NCBI GenBank assembly: GCA_945862005.1
Contig: CAMAWQ010000003.1
Location: 1-47,242, forward strand
Direction: 5' to 3'
Length of the DNA: 47,242 nt
Origin: Hylemonella gracilis
GTDB taxonomy: Bacteria > Pseudomonadota > Gammaproteobacteria > Burkholderiales > Burkholderiaceae_C
In this document: piece after piece, positions 23,984-32,955 of the stretch
Layout: each line of letters opens with the position of its first letter
Numbering within the stretch: position 1 is the first letter of the stretch
The notes under the pieces: model-generated
What the model saw: the letters and a program-made list of their open reading frames with translations, nothing else
Database searches by the model: none
What the model was told of the DNA's origin: nothing
Translations under genes and position numbers: made by a program

Positions 23984-25347
23984 CCCAAATTCTGATAACC
24001 GGCAGCGCCGTGATAACCATGGACCCCAAAATCGGGGACTTACCCATCGGCGATGTCTTGATAGACGGTAACCGCATCGTGTCAGTTGCTCCGCACATCC
24101 AAGCAGATGATGCACAAGTGATCGACGCGCGGGGTACCGTGGTCATTCCCGGCTTAGTCAATGCTCATATGCACACATGGCAAACCGGCCTACGCGGCTT
24201 GGCCTCCAACTGGACGGTGTTGGAATACTTTAAAAAAATGCATGCTGGCTTGGCCACTTTGTTTCAGCCCTCAGACATTTACATAGCCAACCTCGTCGGG
24301 GCGCTCAATCAAATCAACTGCGGCACCACCACTTTGGCAGACTGGTGCCACAACAACCCTACCCCCGCCCATACCGATGCGGGCATTGACGGATTGGTGG
24401 AGTCGGGCATTCGTGCCGTGTTTTTTCATGGCTCGCCTAAGCCCGACCCCAAGCCGGGACAAAAGCCTTTTTGGGAAGTGCCACACCCTCGCAGAGAAGT
24501 GGAGCGGCTGCTTAAAAGCCGCTTTACATCTCAAGACCAGTTGGTCACTTTAGGTTTGGCAATTTTGGGGCCGCATTACTCCACCTATGACGTGGCGGTG
24601 GACGACTTCAAATTGGCTCGCGAATTCGGCTTGATTGCCAGCATGCACTGTGCCGGTGGAGCAGCACGTGTGCCCGATGGCTGGGACCGCTTGGCCCAAG
24701 AAGGCTTGCTCGGTGATAACAACAACATCGTCCACGGCAATGACCTCACAGACGCGCAGTTGCGTTTCATGTTGGACCAGGGTGTGAGCTTTTCACTCAC
24801 CCCCGAGACCGAAATGTTTCAAGGCCATGGCTTTGCCATCACCGGCAGACTGCGCAAAATGGGGTATCAGCCCTCGTTGGGTGTGGATTTGGAGTCTTGC
24901 ATAAGTGGCGACATGTTCACGGTGGCGCGCATGGCCATGGCTACCCAGCGCGCTTTTGACAATGCCGAATCCAAGCAGCTGCACCAAAAGCTGCCTGACA
25001 CCTCTACCATCACGGCACGCGAGGCTTTGTCTTGGATCACCATAGAAGGCGCCAAGATGCTCAAAATGTCAGACCGCATTGGATCGCTCACTCCTGGCAA
25101 ACAAGCCGACGTGGTGATGGTACGTGTGGACGATTTGAATATGTTGCCCGTGCATGACCCTGTGGCTTCAGTGGTCACACAAACCAGCTTGTCCAATATC
25201 GACACGGTTTTGGTGGCGGGGACCATTCAAAAGCGCCATGGCAAATTGTTGTTTGGTGCTTTGGCCGATCGCCAAAACAGCTTGCAGCAGTCGGGAGGCC
25301 GCATTGTTCATGACCTTCAAAAGCTTGTGGCTTTGCAGCACCAGTAA
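23980..25347 (+). CDS. AtzA/TrzN-like amidohydrolase (deaminase/dechlorinase family)
   Basis: This 455-residue protein belongs to the cyclic-amidohydrolase group that includes atrazine chlorohydrolase, SsnA, guanine deaminase and methylthioadenosine deaminase. Metal-site residues are His63 and His65 (NAHMHTW), His223 (MHCAGG), His252 (IVHGND) and Asp303 (GVDLES). TPGKQADVVMVRVD near the C-terminus forms the small beta-domain. Such enzymes remove amino, chloro or alkylthio groups from N-heterocycles, or open cyclic ureas. The substrate is not readable here. The gene starts with ATGA overlapping the upstream flavoenzyme and is followed by 94 bases before the transporter operon. Confidence 0.88.
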   Translation: MTQILITGSAVITMDPKIGDLPIGDVLIDGNRIVSVAPHIQADDAQVIDARGTVVIPGLVNAHMHTWQTGLRGLASNWTVLEYFKKMHAGLATLFQPSDIYIANLVGALNQINCGTTTLADWCHNNPTPAHTDAGIDGLVESGIRAVFFHGSPKPDPKPGQKPFWEVPHPRREVERLLKSRFTSQDQLVTLGLAILGPHYSTYDVAVDDFKLAREFGLIASMHCAGGAARVPDGWDRLAQEGLLGDNNNIVHGNDLTDAQLRFMLDQGVSFSLTPETEMFQGHGFAITGRLRKMGYQPSLGVDLESCISGDMFTVARMAMATQRAFDNAESKQLHQKLPDTSTITAREALSWITIEGAKMLKMSDRIGSLTPGKQADVVMVRVDDLNMLPVHDPVASVVTQTSLSNIDTVLVAGTIQKRHGKLLFGALADRQNSLQQSGGRIVHDLQKLVALQHQ

Positions 25348-25441
25348 GTAGCTTCCTTATTAAGGTTTACGCTAATTGTTCCGTAAGCCCTAAAACCGGA
25401 TGATTAAGCCCATCTCTTAAAGGCTAACGAGGAGGCTGATC

Positions 25442-26647
25442 ATGCAAAGTTTTATTCAAAAATACGTTACCAGGGTGCTGGGTTGTGCGGCGCTTGTATG
25501 GAGCGCAGCCACTATGGCCGCGCCTTCAGGTGCTCCCATTAAGGTGGGAGGCACCTTGGCCTTAACTGGGCCGCTTTCAGCCACCGCCATGATTCATAAG
25601 TTGGTAGGTGAAATTTATGTGGAAGAGCTCAACAAAAAGAACGGTTTGTTGGGTCGTCCTGTGGAATGGATTTTGAAAGATGACCAGTCTAGGCCGGACA
25701 TGGCACGCACCTTGTATGAGCAAATTGTCACGGTAGACAAAGCCGATCTGCTGATTGGCCCCTACGCTACCGCCAACATCCTGTCCGCCATGGGTGTGGC
25801 GCAGCGCTATAACAAGGTGTTGATTCACCACACCTTTGGTATTCCCAATTTGGCCCGTTACGACATGCAGTTTCCTACTTGGGCCACTGGCGCCACGCCT
25901 GAGGTTTCGGGCCCCAACTTGGTGCTAGATGCTCTGTCTTCAGGCCCCAAGCCGCCTAAGACGATTGCCATCGTGACGTCTAAGTTTCCATCGGTGCACT
26001 TTATGTCCTTGGGTGCCCGCGAAATAGCCAAAAAACGCGGCTTAAGTGAGGTGCTGTTCTTGGAGTGGGAGTTTGGCAATCGAGACTTTGGCGCCATTGC
26101 CAGCCGTCTTAAAGAAGCTAAGCCCGACTTCATTTGGGGCGGTGTGATTGCACTTGAAGGCATGATGCTTTTGGATGCGATGAAAAAAATCGACTACACC
26201 CCACCCCAGATGTTCCACTTCCTACCCTCCCCTGGCCCCATGCTGAAGTCGGCCGATGCCAAAAATGCTTTGGCCATGACCATCTTTGAGCAGCACGCCC
26301 CAATGATGAGCAACACGGGCGCAGTTGAGTTTGCCAAGATTTACAACGAGCGTGCTGCTAAGGCTGGATTGCCTGACATTTTTGTGGATACGCAAGCAGC
26401 AGCATCTTTTGCTGCTTGGCAAGTCATAGAGGCTGCGGTCACTGCTACCAAGAGTTTGGATGACCGTGCCATATCGCTCTGGCTCAAAAAGAATACGGTC
26501 AACACCATTCAAGGTCCCATGCGTTTTGATGGTGTCAACAACTACGGCGATGACATGACCAAAGTCAAGCAGGTGCAAAACGGCGAGTGGGTAGTGGTGT
26601 GGCCACGTGCCTCGGCAAAACCTGGAGCTAGGCTACAGGCCCCTTAA
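25442..26647 (+). CDS. Branched-chain amino acid-type ABC transporter substrate-binding protein (LivJ/K-like)
   Basis: A Sec signal peptide of about 27 residues (cleavage near TMAAP) precedes a periplasmic type I binding fold. IKVGGTLALTGPLSATA opens it, VEWILKDDQSRPDMART follows, then DLLIGPYATANILSAM and the hinge-region TIAIVTSKFPSVHFMS. Proteins of this family in catabolic islands often bind aromatic acids or amides rather than amino acids. GAGGAGG lies about 6 bases before the ATG. The gene starts a compact operon with two permease domains and two ATPases. The 401-residue length is normal. It is the only binding protein in the window with its own membrane components encoded next to it, apart from the TRAP set. 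Confidence 0.93.
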   Translation: MQSFIQKYVTRVLGCAALVWSAATMAAPSGAPIKVGGTLALTGPLSATAMIHKLVGEIYVEELNKKNGLLGRPVEWILKDDQSRPDMARTLYEQIVTVDKADLLIGPYATANILSAMGVAQRYNKVLIHHTFGIPNLARYDMQFPTWATGATPEVSGPNLVLDALSSGPKPPKTIAIVTSKFPSVHFMSLGAREIAKKRGLSEVLFLEWEFGNRDFGAIASRLKEAKPDFIWGGVIALEGMMLLDAMKKIDYTPPQMFHFLPSPGPMLKSADAKNALAMTIFEQHAPMMSNTGAVEFAKIYNERAAKAGLPDIFVDTQAAASFAAWQVIEAAVTATKSLDDRAISLWLKKNTVNTIQGPMRFDGVNNYGDDMTKVKQVQNGEWVVVWPRASAKPGARLQAP

Positions 26648-26651
26648 TTGA

Positions 26652-27509
26652 ATGCAGCTTCCAGGGTTTGAGTTGCTCGGACAGTCCCTGCTGTCCGGGC
26701 TGTTTATAGGTGGCCTTTACGGTTTGCTGGGTTTGGGTTTGAGCTTGTCATGGGGCATGCTCAAGCAAATCAACCTGGCGCACTTTGGGCTTGCTTTTTT
26801 AGGGGCGTACCTCACTTACCAAATGTCCAACTCGTTTGGGGTGGACCCGATGGTCACTCTGGTCATCATTGCGCCGGGGTTTTTCTTAATTGGCATGGCC
26901 ATGCATTGGGTGTTTGCCAAATTTAAGGTCACGCCGTTCAATTCACTGCTTGTCACCTTTGGCCTTTTGGCCATCATCGAGTCTTTGATTCAGTATGTAT
27001 GGACTGCAGACTACCGCAAGCTGGAATCCCATTACGCTGAAATCAAGTTCAAGGTGGGTCTGTTTTACATCCCTCTGCCTGAGTTGCTCACATTGCTACT
27101 GGCCATCGCTTTAGCGTTAGGCACCTGGGCTGTGTTGCGTTACACCTCCACAGGTAAGGCCATGCGGGCCATGTCTGAAAACCCCCGCATGGCGGCAGCA
27201 TTTGGGGTTAACGAGCGCATGCTGGCTCTGTGGTTGTCAGGTGCGGCCTCGGCGTTTGCAGGTGTGGCGGGCGTGTGTTTGGCCTTGAGCTTCACCTTGG
27301 CCCCTTCGCAAATTTACGGCTGGATTGGCGTGGTGTTTTCAGCCGTGATGATCGGCGGCTTAGGTAACCCCTTGGGCCCACTGATTGCCGGCATTGTGAT
27401 TGGCCTGTCAGAGGCTACCACCATGGCCATTACTGTGCCGGCTTGGGCGCCTTTGGTGTCTTTTTCGTTGTTGATTGCCGTGTTGTTGGTGCGGCCGGGA
27501 AAAATTTGA
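26652..27509 (+). CDS. ABC transporter permease, LivH-like
   Basis: This 285-residue inner-membrane protein has about eight hydrophobic helices and the LivH pattern: GLFIGGLYGLLGLGLSLSWGML near the N-terminus, KAMRAMSENPRMAAAFGVN as the cytoplasmic EAA-like loop facing the ATPase, and VVFSAVMIGGLGNPLGPLIAGIVIGL. It forms half of the translocation pore with the LivM-like domain encoded next. It starts 4 bases after the binding-protein stop and ends one base before the next ATG, so all are co-transcribed. The cargo follows the LivJ-like protein and is unknown. Confidence 0.93.
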   Translation: MQLPGFELLGQSLLSGLFIGGLYGLLGLGLSLSWGMLKQINLAHFGLAFLGAYLTYQMSNSFGVDPMVTLVIIAPGFFLIGMAMHWVFAKFKVTPFNSLLVTFGLLAIIESLIQYVWTADYRKLESHYAEIKFKVGLFYIPLPELLTLLLAIALALGTWAVLRYTSTGKAMRAMSENPRMAAAFGVNERMLALWLSGAASAFAGVAGVCLALSFTLAPSQIYGWIGVVFSAVMIGGLGNPLGPLIAGIVIGLSEATTMAITVPAWAPLVSFSLLIAVLLVRPGKI

Positions 27510-27510
27510 C

Positions 27511-29241
27511 ATGAATCGGCAAGTGTTGACGGTGTTTGCATTGGTGGCTGCTGCTTTGGCAGTCTTACCCATGTTCAAGCTCCCTGCGTTTTACGAATCC
27601 TTTTTGTATTTGATATTCCATTGGGTGGTGCTGGCCACCTCTTGGAATATTTTGTCGGGCTACTCGGGCTATTTTTCTTTCGGGCATGGTGCCTTTTTTG
27701 GGCTGGGTATTTACACCACCGCGGTGCTCAGTGGCAAGTTCAATTGGCCGTTTTTGTATACCTTGCCTTTTGCTGCCTTGGTGCCGGCTCTGTTTGGCGT
27801 GGGTTTGGGCGCCCTTGTGTTTCGCTTGCGCAGTCTGCGGGGCGAGCTTTTTGGCTTACTCACCTTGGCGGTGACCTTTGTTATAGCCACTATCATTTTG
27901 AACACCCCCATCGATGGTGGCCCCGGGGTGTACCTGTCAGCAGTGCCTATTCCCAATTTGGGGCCATCTCCCTCTGCAACCTTTTATTTACTGGCGCTGG
28001 CTTTAGCGGTGCTGTGCGTATGGGTGGCCTATTACATCTACTGCAACCGTTTGGGTTCGGGTCTTTTCGCCATTCATGATGATGAAGACGTGGCTGAAGT
28101 CCAGGGTGTGCCCACATTGCGTTTCAAGTTGCAGGCGCTGGCCATTTCTTGTGCTTTTGCCGGCGTGGCTGGTGGTGTGCATGCCCTGTTTGTGTCGTAC
28201 GTCACGGTCAGCGAGGTGTTCAACATTGTGGTGCCCCTGAATGTGGTGCTCATGAGCGTTTTGGGCGGCTCGCGGCATTGGTTAGGCCCAGCGGTGGGCG
28301 CAACCGCCATTACCGCTCTGCTTTATGCCTTTACAGCTGGAGACTTTGCGGTGGTGGGTCGCGCCACGGTGGGCTTGACCCTGATTTTGGTCATTTTGTT
28401 CATGCCCGAGGGTATCTTGGGGCAGATCTTGAAAAGGTGGCGCCGCTATCAAAAGCCCCCGCCCTTACCAAAGCCCATAGCCCCAGCAGCCATGACGATC
28501 AAGGGCGCAGCTGGAGAGGTGTTGCTGCAAGTTGACGATGTGTCCATGGCATTTCGCGGGGTGAAAGCGCTTTCTCATGTGAGTTTGGAGGTGCGCCGTG
28601 GCGAAATTTTGGGTTTGGTGGGACCTAATGGTTCGGGTAAGTCCACCATGGTTAACGTTATCAGCGGTTTTTACAAGCCCACGGGCGGCCGCTTGCTTCT
28701 CAATGGAACGGACTTGGTGCCTTTGCCCGCGCACCGCGCTGCACGGTCGGGCATAGCGCGCACCTACCAAATCCCCAAGCCTTTTACCAACTTGACGGTG
28801 CTCGAAAATGCCACCTTGGCGGGTATGTTTGGTGGACAGCAGTTGAGCCGTAAGGTCGCCGCACATCAGGCCATGTATTGGTTGGAATTTGTTGGCTTAG
28901 CAGAGCGCGCGCGCGCGCTGCCTTCTGAGCTCAATTTGCATCAGCGCAAATTTTTGGAATTGTCCCGAGCTTTGGCATCGGCACCTCAGTTGGTCATGCT
29001 CGATGAGGTATTGGCGGGCTTAACCCCATCTGAAATCAACCACGCGATTGCCATGGTGCGAGAGATCAGACAGAGAGGCTCCACTATTTTGTTTATTGAA
29101 CACAACATGCGAGCCGTACAAGAACTTTGCGACCGTTTGATTGTGTTGAATTATGGGCAGATCATTGCCAGCGGCTTACCAAAAGAGGTCATGCAAGATC
29201 CTGCAGTGATCAGTTCTTATTTGGGAACGTCTCAGTCATGA
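27511..29241 (+). CDS. Fused ABC permease-ATPase (LivM-LivG fusion)
   Basis: One 576-residue chain carries a LivM-type permease (about 1-310, with GYSGYFSFGHGAFFGLGIYT near 50-70 and an IHDDEDVAEVQGVPTLRFK loop near 188-206). A Pro-rich linker (KPPPLPKPIAP) follows, then a LivG-type ATPase (about 335-576). The ATPase has Walker A GPNGSGKST (371-379), Walker B LVMLDE (494-499) and the H-loop His531. The ABC signature is degenerate: LNLHQRKFLE (474-483) replaces the usual LSGGQ-type motif. LivM-LivG fusions are known in proteobacteria. The start is ATG at 27511; the frame is open further upstream but would overlap the livH-like gene. It overlaps the next ATPase gene by ATGA. Confidence 0.93.
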   Translation: MNRQVLTVFALVAAALAVLPMFKLPAFYESFLYLIFHWVVLATSWNILSGYSGYFSFGHGAFFGLGIYTTAVLSGKFNWPFLYTLPFAALVPALFGVGLGALVFRLRSLRGELFGLLTLAVTFVIATIILNTPIDGGPGVYLSAVPIPNLGPSPSATFYLLALALAVLCVWVAYYIYCNRLGSGLFAIHDDEDVAEVQGVPTLRFKLQALAISCAFAGVAGGVHALFVSYVTVSEVFNIVVPLNVVLMSVLGGSRHWLGPAVGATAITALLYAFTAGDFAVVGRATVGLTLILVILFMPEGILGQILKRWRRYQKPPPLPKPIAPAAMTIKGAAGEVLLQVDDVSMAFRGVKALSHVSLEVRRGEILGLVGPNGSGKSTMVNVISGFYKPTGGRLLLNGTDLVPLPAHRAARSGIARTYQIPKPFTNLTVLENATLAGMFGGQQLSRKVAAHQAMYWLEFVGLAERARALPSELNLHQRKFLELSRALASAPQLVMLDEVLAGLTPSEINHAIAMVREIRQRGSTILFIEHNMRAVQELCDRLIVLNYGQIIASGLPKEVMQDPAVISSYLGTSQS

Positions 29242-29981
29242 CCGCTACCTCGCATTCAGAAGCTTTATTCCGTGCCGAACAGGTCAACGTGTCTTATGGC
29301 GATGCACCCGCGTTGTGGGATGTGAACTTTCACATTCAAGAAGGTGAACTGGTCTCCATGGTGGGCCCTAATGGTGCTGGCAAAACCACCCTGATCAATA
29401 CCGTCATGCGGTTGCTGCCCGTGCGTTCGGGTCGCTTGATGTGGCGCGGGGAAGATGTCACCTCGCTGAACGCCACACACATGTGCAACCGAGATGTGTC
29501 CATCGTCCCAGAGGGGCGCTTGCTGTTTGGTGGCATGACGGTGGAAGAGAATTTGGACATGGGCGGATACCGGCCCATGGCTCGCCCCCTTAAAGAGCAA
29601 ACCTTGGAGCGGGTGTTTGCACTGTTCCCTATTTTGAAAGAGCGCCTTTGGCAGCAAGCGGGCACCTTGTCGGGTGGCCAACAGCAAATGGTGGCTTTTG
29701 GTCGTGCGCTGATGGCGCAACCCAAGTTGTTATTGATTGATGAGCCCTCGTTGGGCTTGGCACCCTCAGTGGTGGAGCAGGTGTTTGAGGCGATTTCTGA
29801 AATCCACCGAAGTGGCGTGTCTATTTTGCTGATTGAGCAAAATGCTGCGCGCGCCTTGGCTGTTGCCCAGCGCGCTTATGTGATGGAGGGTGGGCGCATT
29901 GTCTCAATGGGTGACCCCAAAGAGTTGATGAGCCAACCCCATATCCGGCAGGCTTACTTGGGTGAGGCCATCCATGCGTAA
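29238..29981 (+). CDS. ABC transporter ATPase, LivF-like
   Basis: This 247-residue ATPase has Walker A GPNGAGKTT, Q-loop-region VSIVPEGRLLFGGMTVEENL, a canonical LSGGQQQ signature, Walker B LLLIDEPS and the H-loop region LLIEQNA. It pairs with the LivG-like domain of the upstream fusion protein. One of the two composite ATP sites would use its intact signature and the other the degenerate one. The ATG at 29238 overlaps the upstream stop, matching the rest of the operon. The longer open frame beginning at 29127 lies inside the fusion gene and is not credible as a start. Confidence 0.95.
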   Translation: MTATSHSEALFRAEQVNVSYGDAPALWDVNFHIQEGELVSMVGPNGAGKTTLINTVMRLLPVRSGRLMWRGEDVTSLNATHMCNRDVSIVPEGRLLFGGMTVEENLDMGGYRPMARPLKEQTLERVFALFPILKERLWQQAGTLSGGQQQMVAFGRALMAQPKLLLIDEPSLGLAPSVVEQVFEAISEIHRSGVSILLIEQNAARALAVAQRAYVMEGGRIVSMGDPKELMSQPHIRQAYLGEAIHA

Positions 29982-30031
29982 GCCTGATGCATTGAACGTT
30001 CTTAAGAACATACCGAAGTAAGGAGACCACG

Positions 30032-30979
30032 ATGTCCTATGTAAAAGTGACCGATCTGGCGTTTGGCCGGCTGCAATCCCCCGACTTGGATGTGGCTGAA
30101 GAGTTTTTAACCAACTTTGGCATGCAGCGCGCCGAGCGCACACCAAATGCTTTGTACATGAGGGGCACGGACCCCAACCACCATATTCATGTCACGCATC
30201 TAGGACCCTCTAAGTTTATGGGGCTGTGCTTTTTTGTTCGCGATGAAGACGACCTCAAAGCCTTTACGAAAGCACCTGGTGCAACGGGTATTGAGCATGT
30301 AGACGAGCCCGGGGGAGGCAAGCGGGTTCGCATCTCTGATCCATTTGGCTACCAAATGGAGGTGATGTGCGGCATGGAGCAGTTAGCGCCTCTGTCCGTT
30401 CGCAAAACTGTGATCAATACCGGCGATCAAAAATACAACCGTGCGGGCAGCTTGATGCGTTTGAAGCAGGGTCCTTCACAGGTTAAGCGGGCTGCTCATG
30501 CGGTGATTTTGACGCCCGACGCAGGAGAAAAGGTCAAGTGGTACCGGGAAATGTTTGGCCTAGTGTGCTCCGATGAGGTCTATGCGGGCAGCCGCGACAA
30601 CGTGATTGCCTCCTTCAACCGCGTGGACCGTGGTGAAGACTTTGTAGACCACCATACCTTTTTGTGTATCAAAGGCCCCTTGACTGGCTTGAACCATTTG
30701 TCTTTTGAGGCGCAAGACATTGATGACATCATGCTGGGCCACAAACATTTGCAAGCCGCCAAAAAATACGAACACGTGTGGGGTATTGGCCGACACGTTC
30801 TAGGCAGCCAAGTGTTCGATTATTGGAAAGACCCTTGGGGTCGCGTTCACGAACACTGGAGCGACAGTGATGTGCTCAACATCCATGCGCCAACCAACTA
30901 CATGACGCCTGAAGAGGGTCTGAACTCTCAGTGGGGCGAGCCTGCGCCCGCTCCGTTTATTGCACACGCCATTCCTTAA
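30032..30979 (+). CDS. Type I extradiol (catechol 2,3-) dioxygenase-like VOC protein
   Basis: This 315-residue protein has two VOC domains (about 5-115 and 150-285), as in two-domain type I extradiol dioxygenases. The iron ligands are all in place in the second domain: His156 in RAAHAVIL, His222 in GLNHLSFE, and Glu274 in GRVHEHW. The HHTF pair at 207-210 matches the second-sphere catalytic His. It would open an aromatic ring next to a hydroxyl pair using Fe(II) and O2. AAGGAG lies upstream of the ATG. It is the clearest sign that the island degrades an aromatic compound; a C-C hydrolase gene follows two genes later. Confidence 0.87.
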   Translation: MSYVKVTDLAFGRLQSPDLDVAEEFLTNFGMQRAERTPNALYMRGTDPNHHIHVTHLGPSKFMGLCFFVRDEDDLKAFTKAPGATGIEHVDEPGGGKRVRISDPFGYQMEVMCGMEQLAPLSVRKTVINTGDQKYNRAGSLMRLKQGPSQVKRAAHAVILTPDAGEKVKWYREMFGLVCSDEVYAGSRDNVIASFNRVDRGEDFVDHHTFLCIKGPLTGLNHLSFEAQDIDDIMLGHKHLQAAKKYEHVWGIGRHVLGSQVFDYWKDPWGRVHEHWSDSDVLNIHAPTNYMTPEEGLNSQWGEPAPAPFIAHAIP

Positions 30980-30994
30980 CTAAGAAAGATCCTT

Positions 30995-32020
30995 ATGAAT
31001 AAGCTCCGTCCCCTTTTCAAACTCGCATTGGCCACTTCTGCTGTACTGTCGGCCATGGTTTTGTCCGGCTGTGCCACGCCCACAGCTCAAGCCCCTGCCA
31101 ACGACCCTGTGACCTTGCGCGTCAATGTGTTTAGGGGCGGAAGTAACTTGCCCATCTACATGGCGATTGAGAAGGGCTACTTCACGCGCCGTGGCATCAC
31201 CACAGAGCTGCAGTTCACGCCCAACTCCACCCAACAGCGCACAGGCTTGGCCGCTGGCCGTTTTGAAATTGCCCATGCCGCGGTAGACAATGCGGTGGCC
31301 ATGATTGAAGTAGCCAAAAACGATGTGGTGATTGTGGCCGGAGGTGACGGCGGCATGAATGAAGTGTTGGTGCGTCAAGACATTAGAACCTTGGCCGACA
31401 TGAGGGGCCGCACCTATGTGGTGGATGCACCCAATACCGCCTATGCCTTAATTGGTCGCAAGATGCTTAAAAACGCAGGTCTGACGGAGGGCAAGGACTA
31501 CAAACTCGAGCCATTGGGCGGATCTGAGGCTCGCACCAAAGGCTTGGATACCCCAGCCGGTGCCGCCACCTTGCTGAACCCACCTTGGAACTTTATTGCC
31601 AAAGACCGTGGTGCCAAGAGCCTAGGCTTGACCATTGATTTGTACGGCCCCTACCAAGCCAGCGGTATTTTTGTCATGCGCCCCTGGGCTCAGAAAAATG
31701 CCTCAGCTATGGAGCGCTACATTGCCGCTTACATTGAAGGCTGCCGCGCTGCTCAAGACCCCACGCAAAAAACTCTTGCCTTGCAGGTTCTTAAGCGCGA
31801 GTTGAAGCTCGACGACCGCATTGCCAACCTGACCTACCAAGCCTTGACGACCAAGGGCAGTGGCTTGAGCCAAGATTGCGCCTTTGATATGCAAGGGTTC
31901 CGCAATGTGCTTTCATTGCGTGCTGAAATGGAAGGCCAATGGGGCGGCCAAGCACCTGCGGTAGACAAGTTCTTAGACATGAGCTACTACAACCGCGCTG
32001 TTCAACACGCCAAGAATTGA
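30995..32020 (+). CDS. Lipoprotein ABC-type substrate-binding protein (NMT1/SsuA-like), orphan
   Basis: An N-terminal lipoprotein signal ends in the lipobox VLSGC, with lipidated Cys26. The mature protein resembles NMT1/SsuA-type binding proteins: LRVNVFRGGSNLPIYMAIEKGYFTRRGITTELQF, a GLAAGRFEIAHAAVDN ligand-loop region, and DIRTLADMRGRTYVVDAPNTAY. The family imports thiamine precursors, sulfonates, nitrate or aromatic acids. No matching permease or ATPase is in the window. It could use components elsewhere or act as a sensor or storage protein. It sits 15 bases after the dioxygenase gene in the same probable operon. Confidence 0.87.
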   Translation: MNKLRPLFKLALATSAVLSAMVLSGCATPTAQAPANDPVTLRVNVFRGGSNLPIYMAIEKGYFTRRGITTELQFTPNSTQQRTGLAAGRFEIAHAAVDNAVAMIEVAKNDVVIVAGGDGGMNEVLVRQDIRTLADMRGRTYVVDAPNTAYALIGRKMLKNAGLTEGKDYKLEPLGGSEARTKGLDTPAGAATLLNPPWNFIAKDRGAKSLGLTIDLYGPYQASGIFVMRPWAQKNASAMERYIAAYIEGCRAAQDPTQKTLALQVLKRELKLDDRIANLTYQALTTKGSGLSQDCAFDMQGFRNVLSLRAEMEGQWGGQAPAVDKFLDMSYYNRAVQHAKN

Positions 32021-32060
32021 TTCATTGAAGCAAGAAGATTTGATTTGAGGAAGATTTAGT

Positions 32061-32915
32061 ATGAGATTGATCGCTTTTCAACACCAAGGGCAAGCGGCTT
32101 TAGGTTTGCGTATAGGTTCTGAAGTGGTGAATCTCACCGCTTTGGGTTTCCCGACGACTCTAGACGCTCTGCTTCGCGCTGGACCTGATGCCATGGCGGC
32201 GGCGCACACTGCAGGTCAGCAGTCGCGCCACCGCGTCCCTTTGGCTTCGGTGCAGTATTTGCCACCTGTTGCCAATCCAGCAAAGGCCATTGCGGTAGGC
32301 TTGAACTACAAAGACCATGCGGCAGAGGGCAATTTTCAGCCGCCGACCTATCCAGTCTTATTTCACCGCTATCCCAGTTCTTGGGTGGGTCACGGTCAGG
32401 CCTTGGTTCGCCCCAAAGTGTCTGAGCAGTTTGACTACGAAGGCGAAATGGTCGTGGTGATTGGTAAAGCGGGCCGATACATTGATAAAGCCCATGCTCT
32501 GGACCATGTGGCGGGCTACTCCATTTTCAATGACGGCTCTTTGCGTGATTACCAGTTCAAGTCCACTCAGTGGATGATGGGAAAAAACTTCGACGCCTCG
32601 GGATCGTTTGGCCCTGAGTTTGTGTCTGCTGACGAGCTATCGCCAGGGGCAACCGGCCTGAAGCTGCAAACCCGCCTTAACGGTCAAGTGGTGCAGACCA
32701 CCAGCACCAGCGACATGATTTTTGATGTGGCTACCTTGGTGTCTGTGTGCTCAGAGCCCTTTGCGTTGGAGCCCGGCGACATCATCATTTCCGGCACGCC
32801 CGCTGGTGTGGGCTTTGTTCGCAAGCCACCGTTGTTTATGAAAAAGGGCGACGTTTGCGAAATTGAAATTGAGGGCCTAGGCATTTTGTCCAACCCTGTG
32901 GTGGATGAGGCTTAA
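32061..32915 (+). CDS. Fumarylacetoacetate hydrolase-family protein
   Basis: This 284-residue protein has a catalytic FAH domain. KAIAVGLNYKDHAAE (75-89) opens the fold, the metal ligands are Glu127 and Glu129 in FDYEGEM and Asp158 in FNDGS, and SGTPAGVGFVRKPP forms the oxyanion-side loop. The family cleaves C-C bonds of acylpyruvates, hydrates or isomerises ring-fission products, or decarboxylates oxaloacetate. Just downstream of an extradiol dioxygenase it most likely processes the ring-opened 2-hydroxymuconate-type product. It sits in the 30032-33951 operon, 40 bases after the lipoprotein gene. Confidence 0.9.
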   Translation: MRLIAFQHQGQAALGLRIGSEVVNLTALGFPTTLDALLRAGPDAMAAAHTAGQQSRHRVPLASVQYLPPVANPAKAIAVGLNYKDHAAEGNFQPPTYPVLFHRYPSSWVGHGQALVRPKVSEQFDYEGEMVVVIGKAGRYIDKAHALDHVAGYSIFNDGSLRDYQFKSTQWMMGKNFDASGSFGPEFVSADELSPGATGLKLQTRLNGQVVQTTSTSDMIFDVATLVSVCSEPFALEPGDIIISGTPAGVGFVRKPPLFMKKGDVCEIEIEGLGILSNPVVDEA

Positions 32916-32955
32916 GCTATTTTGTAATTGACTGAAACAAATTGGAGGGTGACCC

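Noticed and set aside
25355-25365. CCTTATTAAGG palindrome before the Liv operon
   Set aside because: Very short, AT-rich and likely by chance; no T-run or second copy.
27475-27510. Longer N-terminus for the LivM-LivG fusion
   Set aside because: It would overlap the LivH-like gene and adds a Cys-rich stretch with no family counterpart; ATG at 27511 fits.
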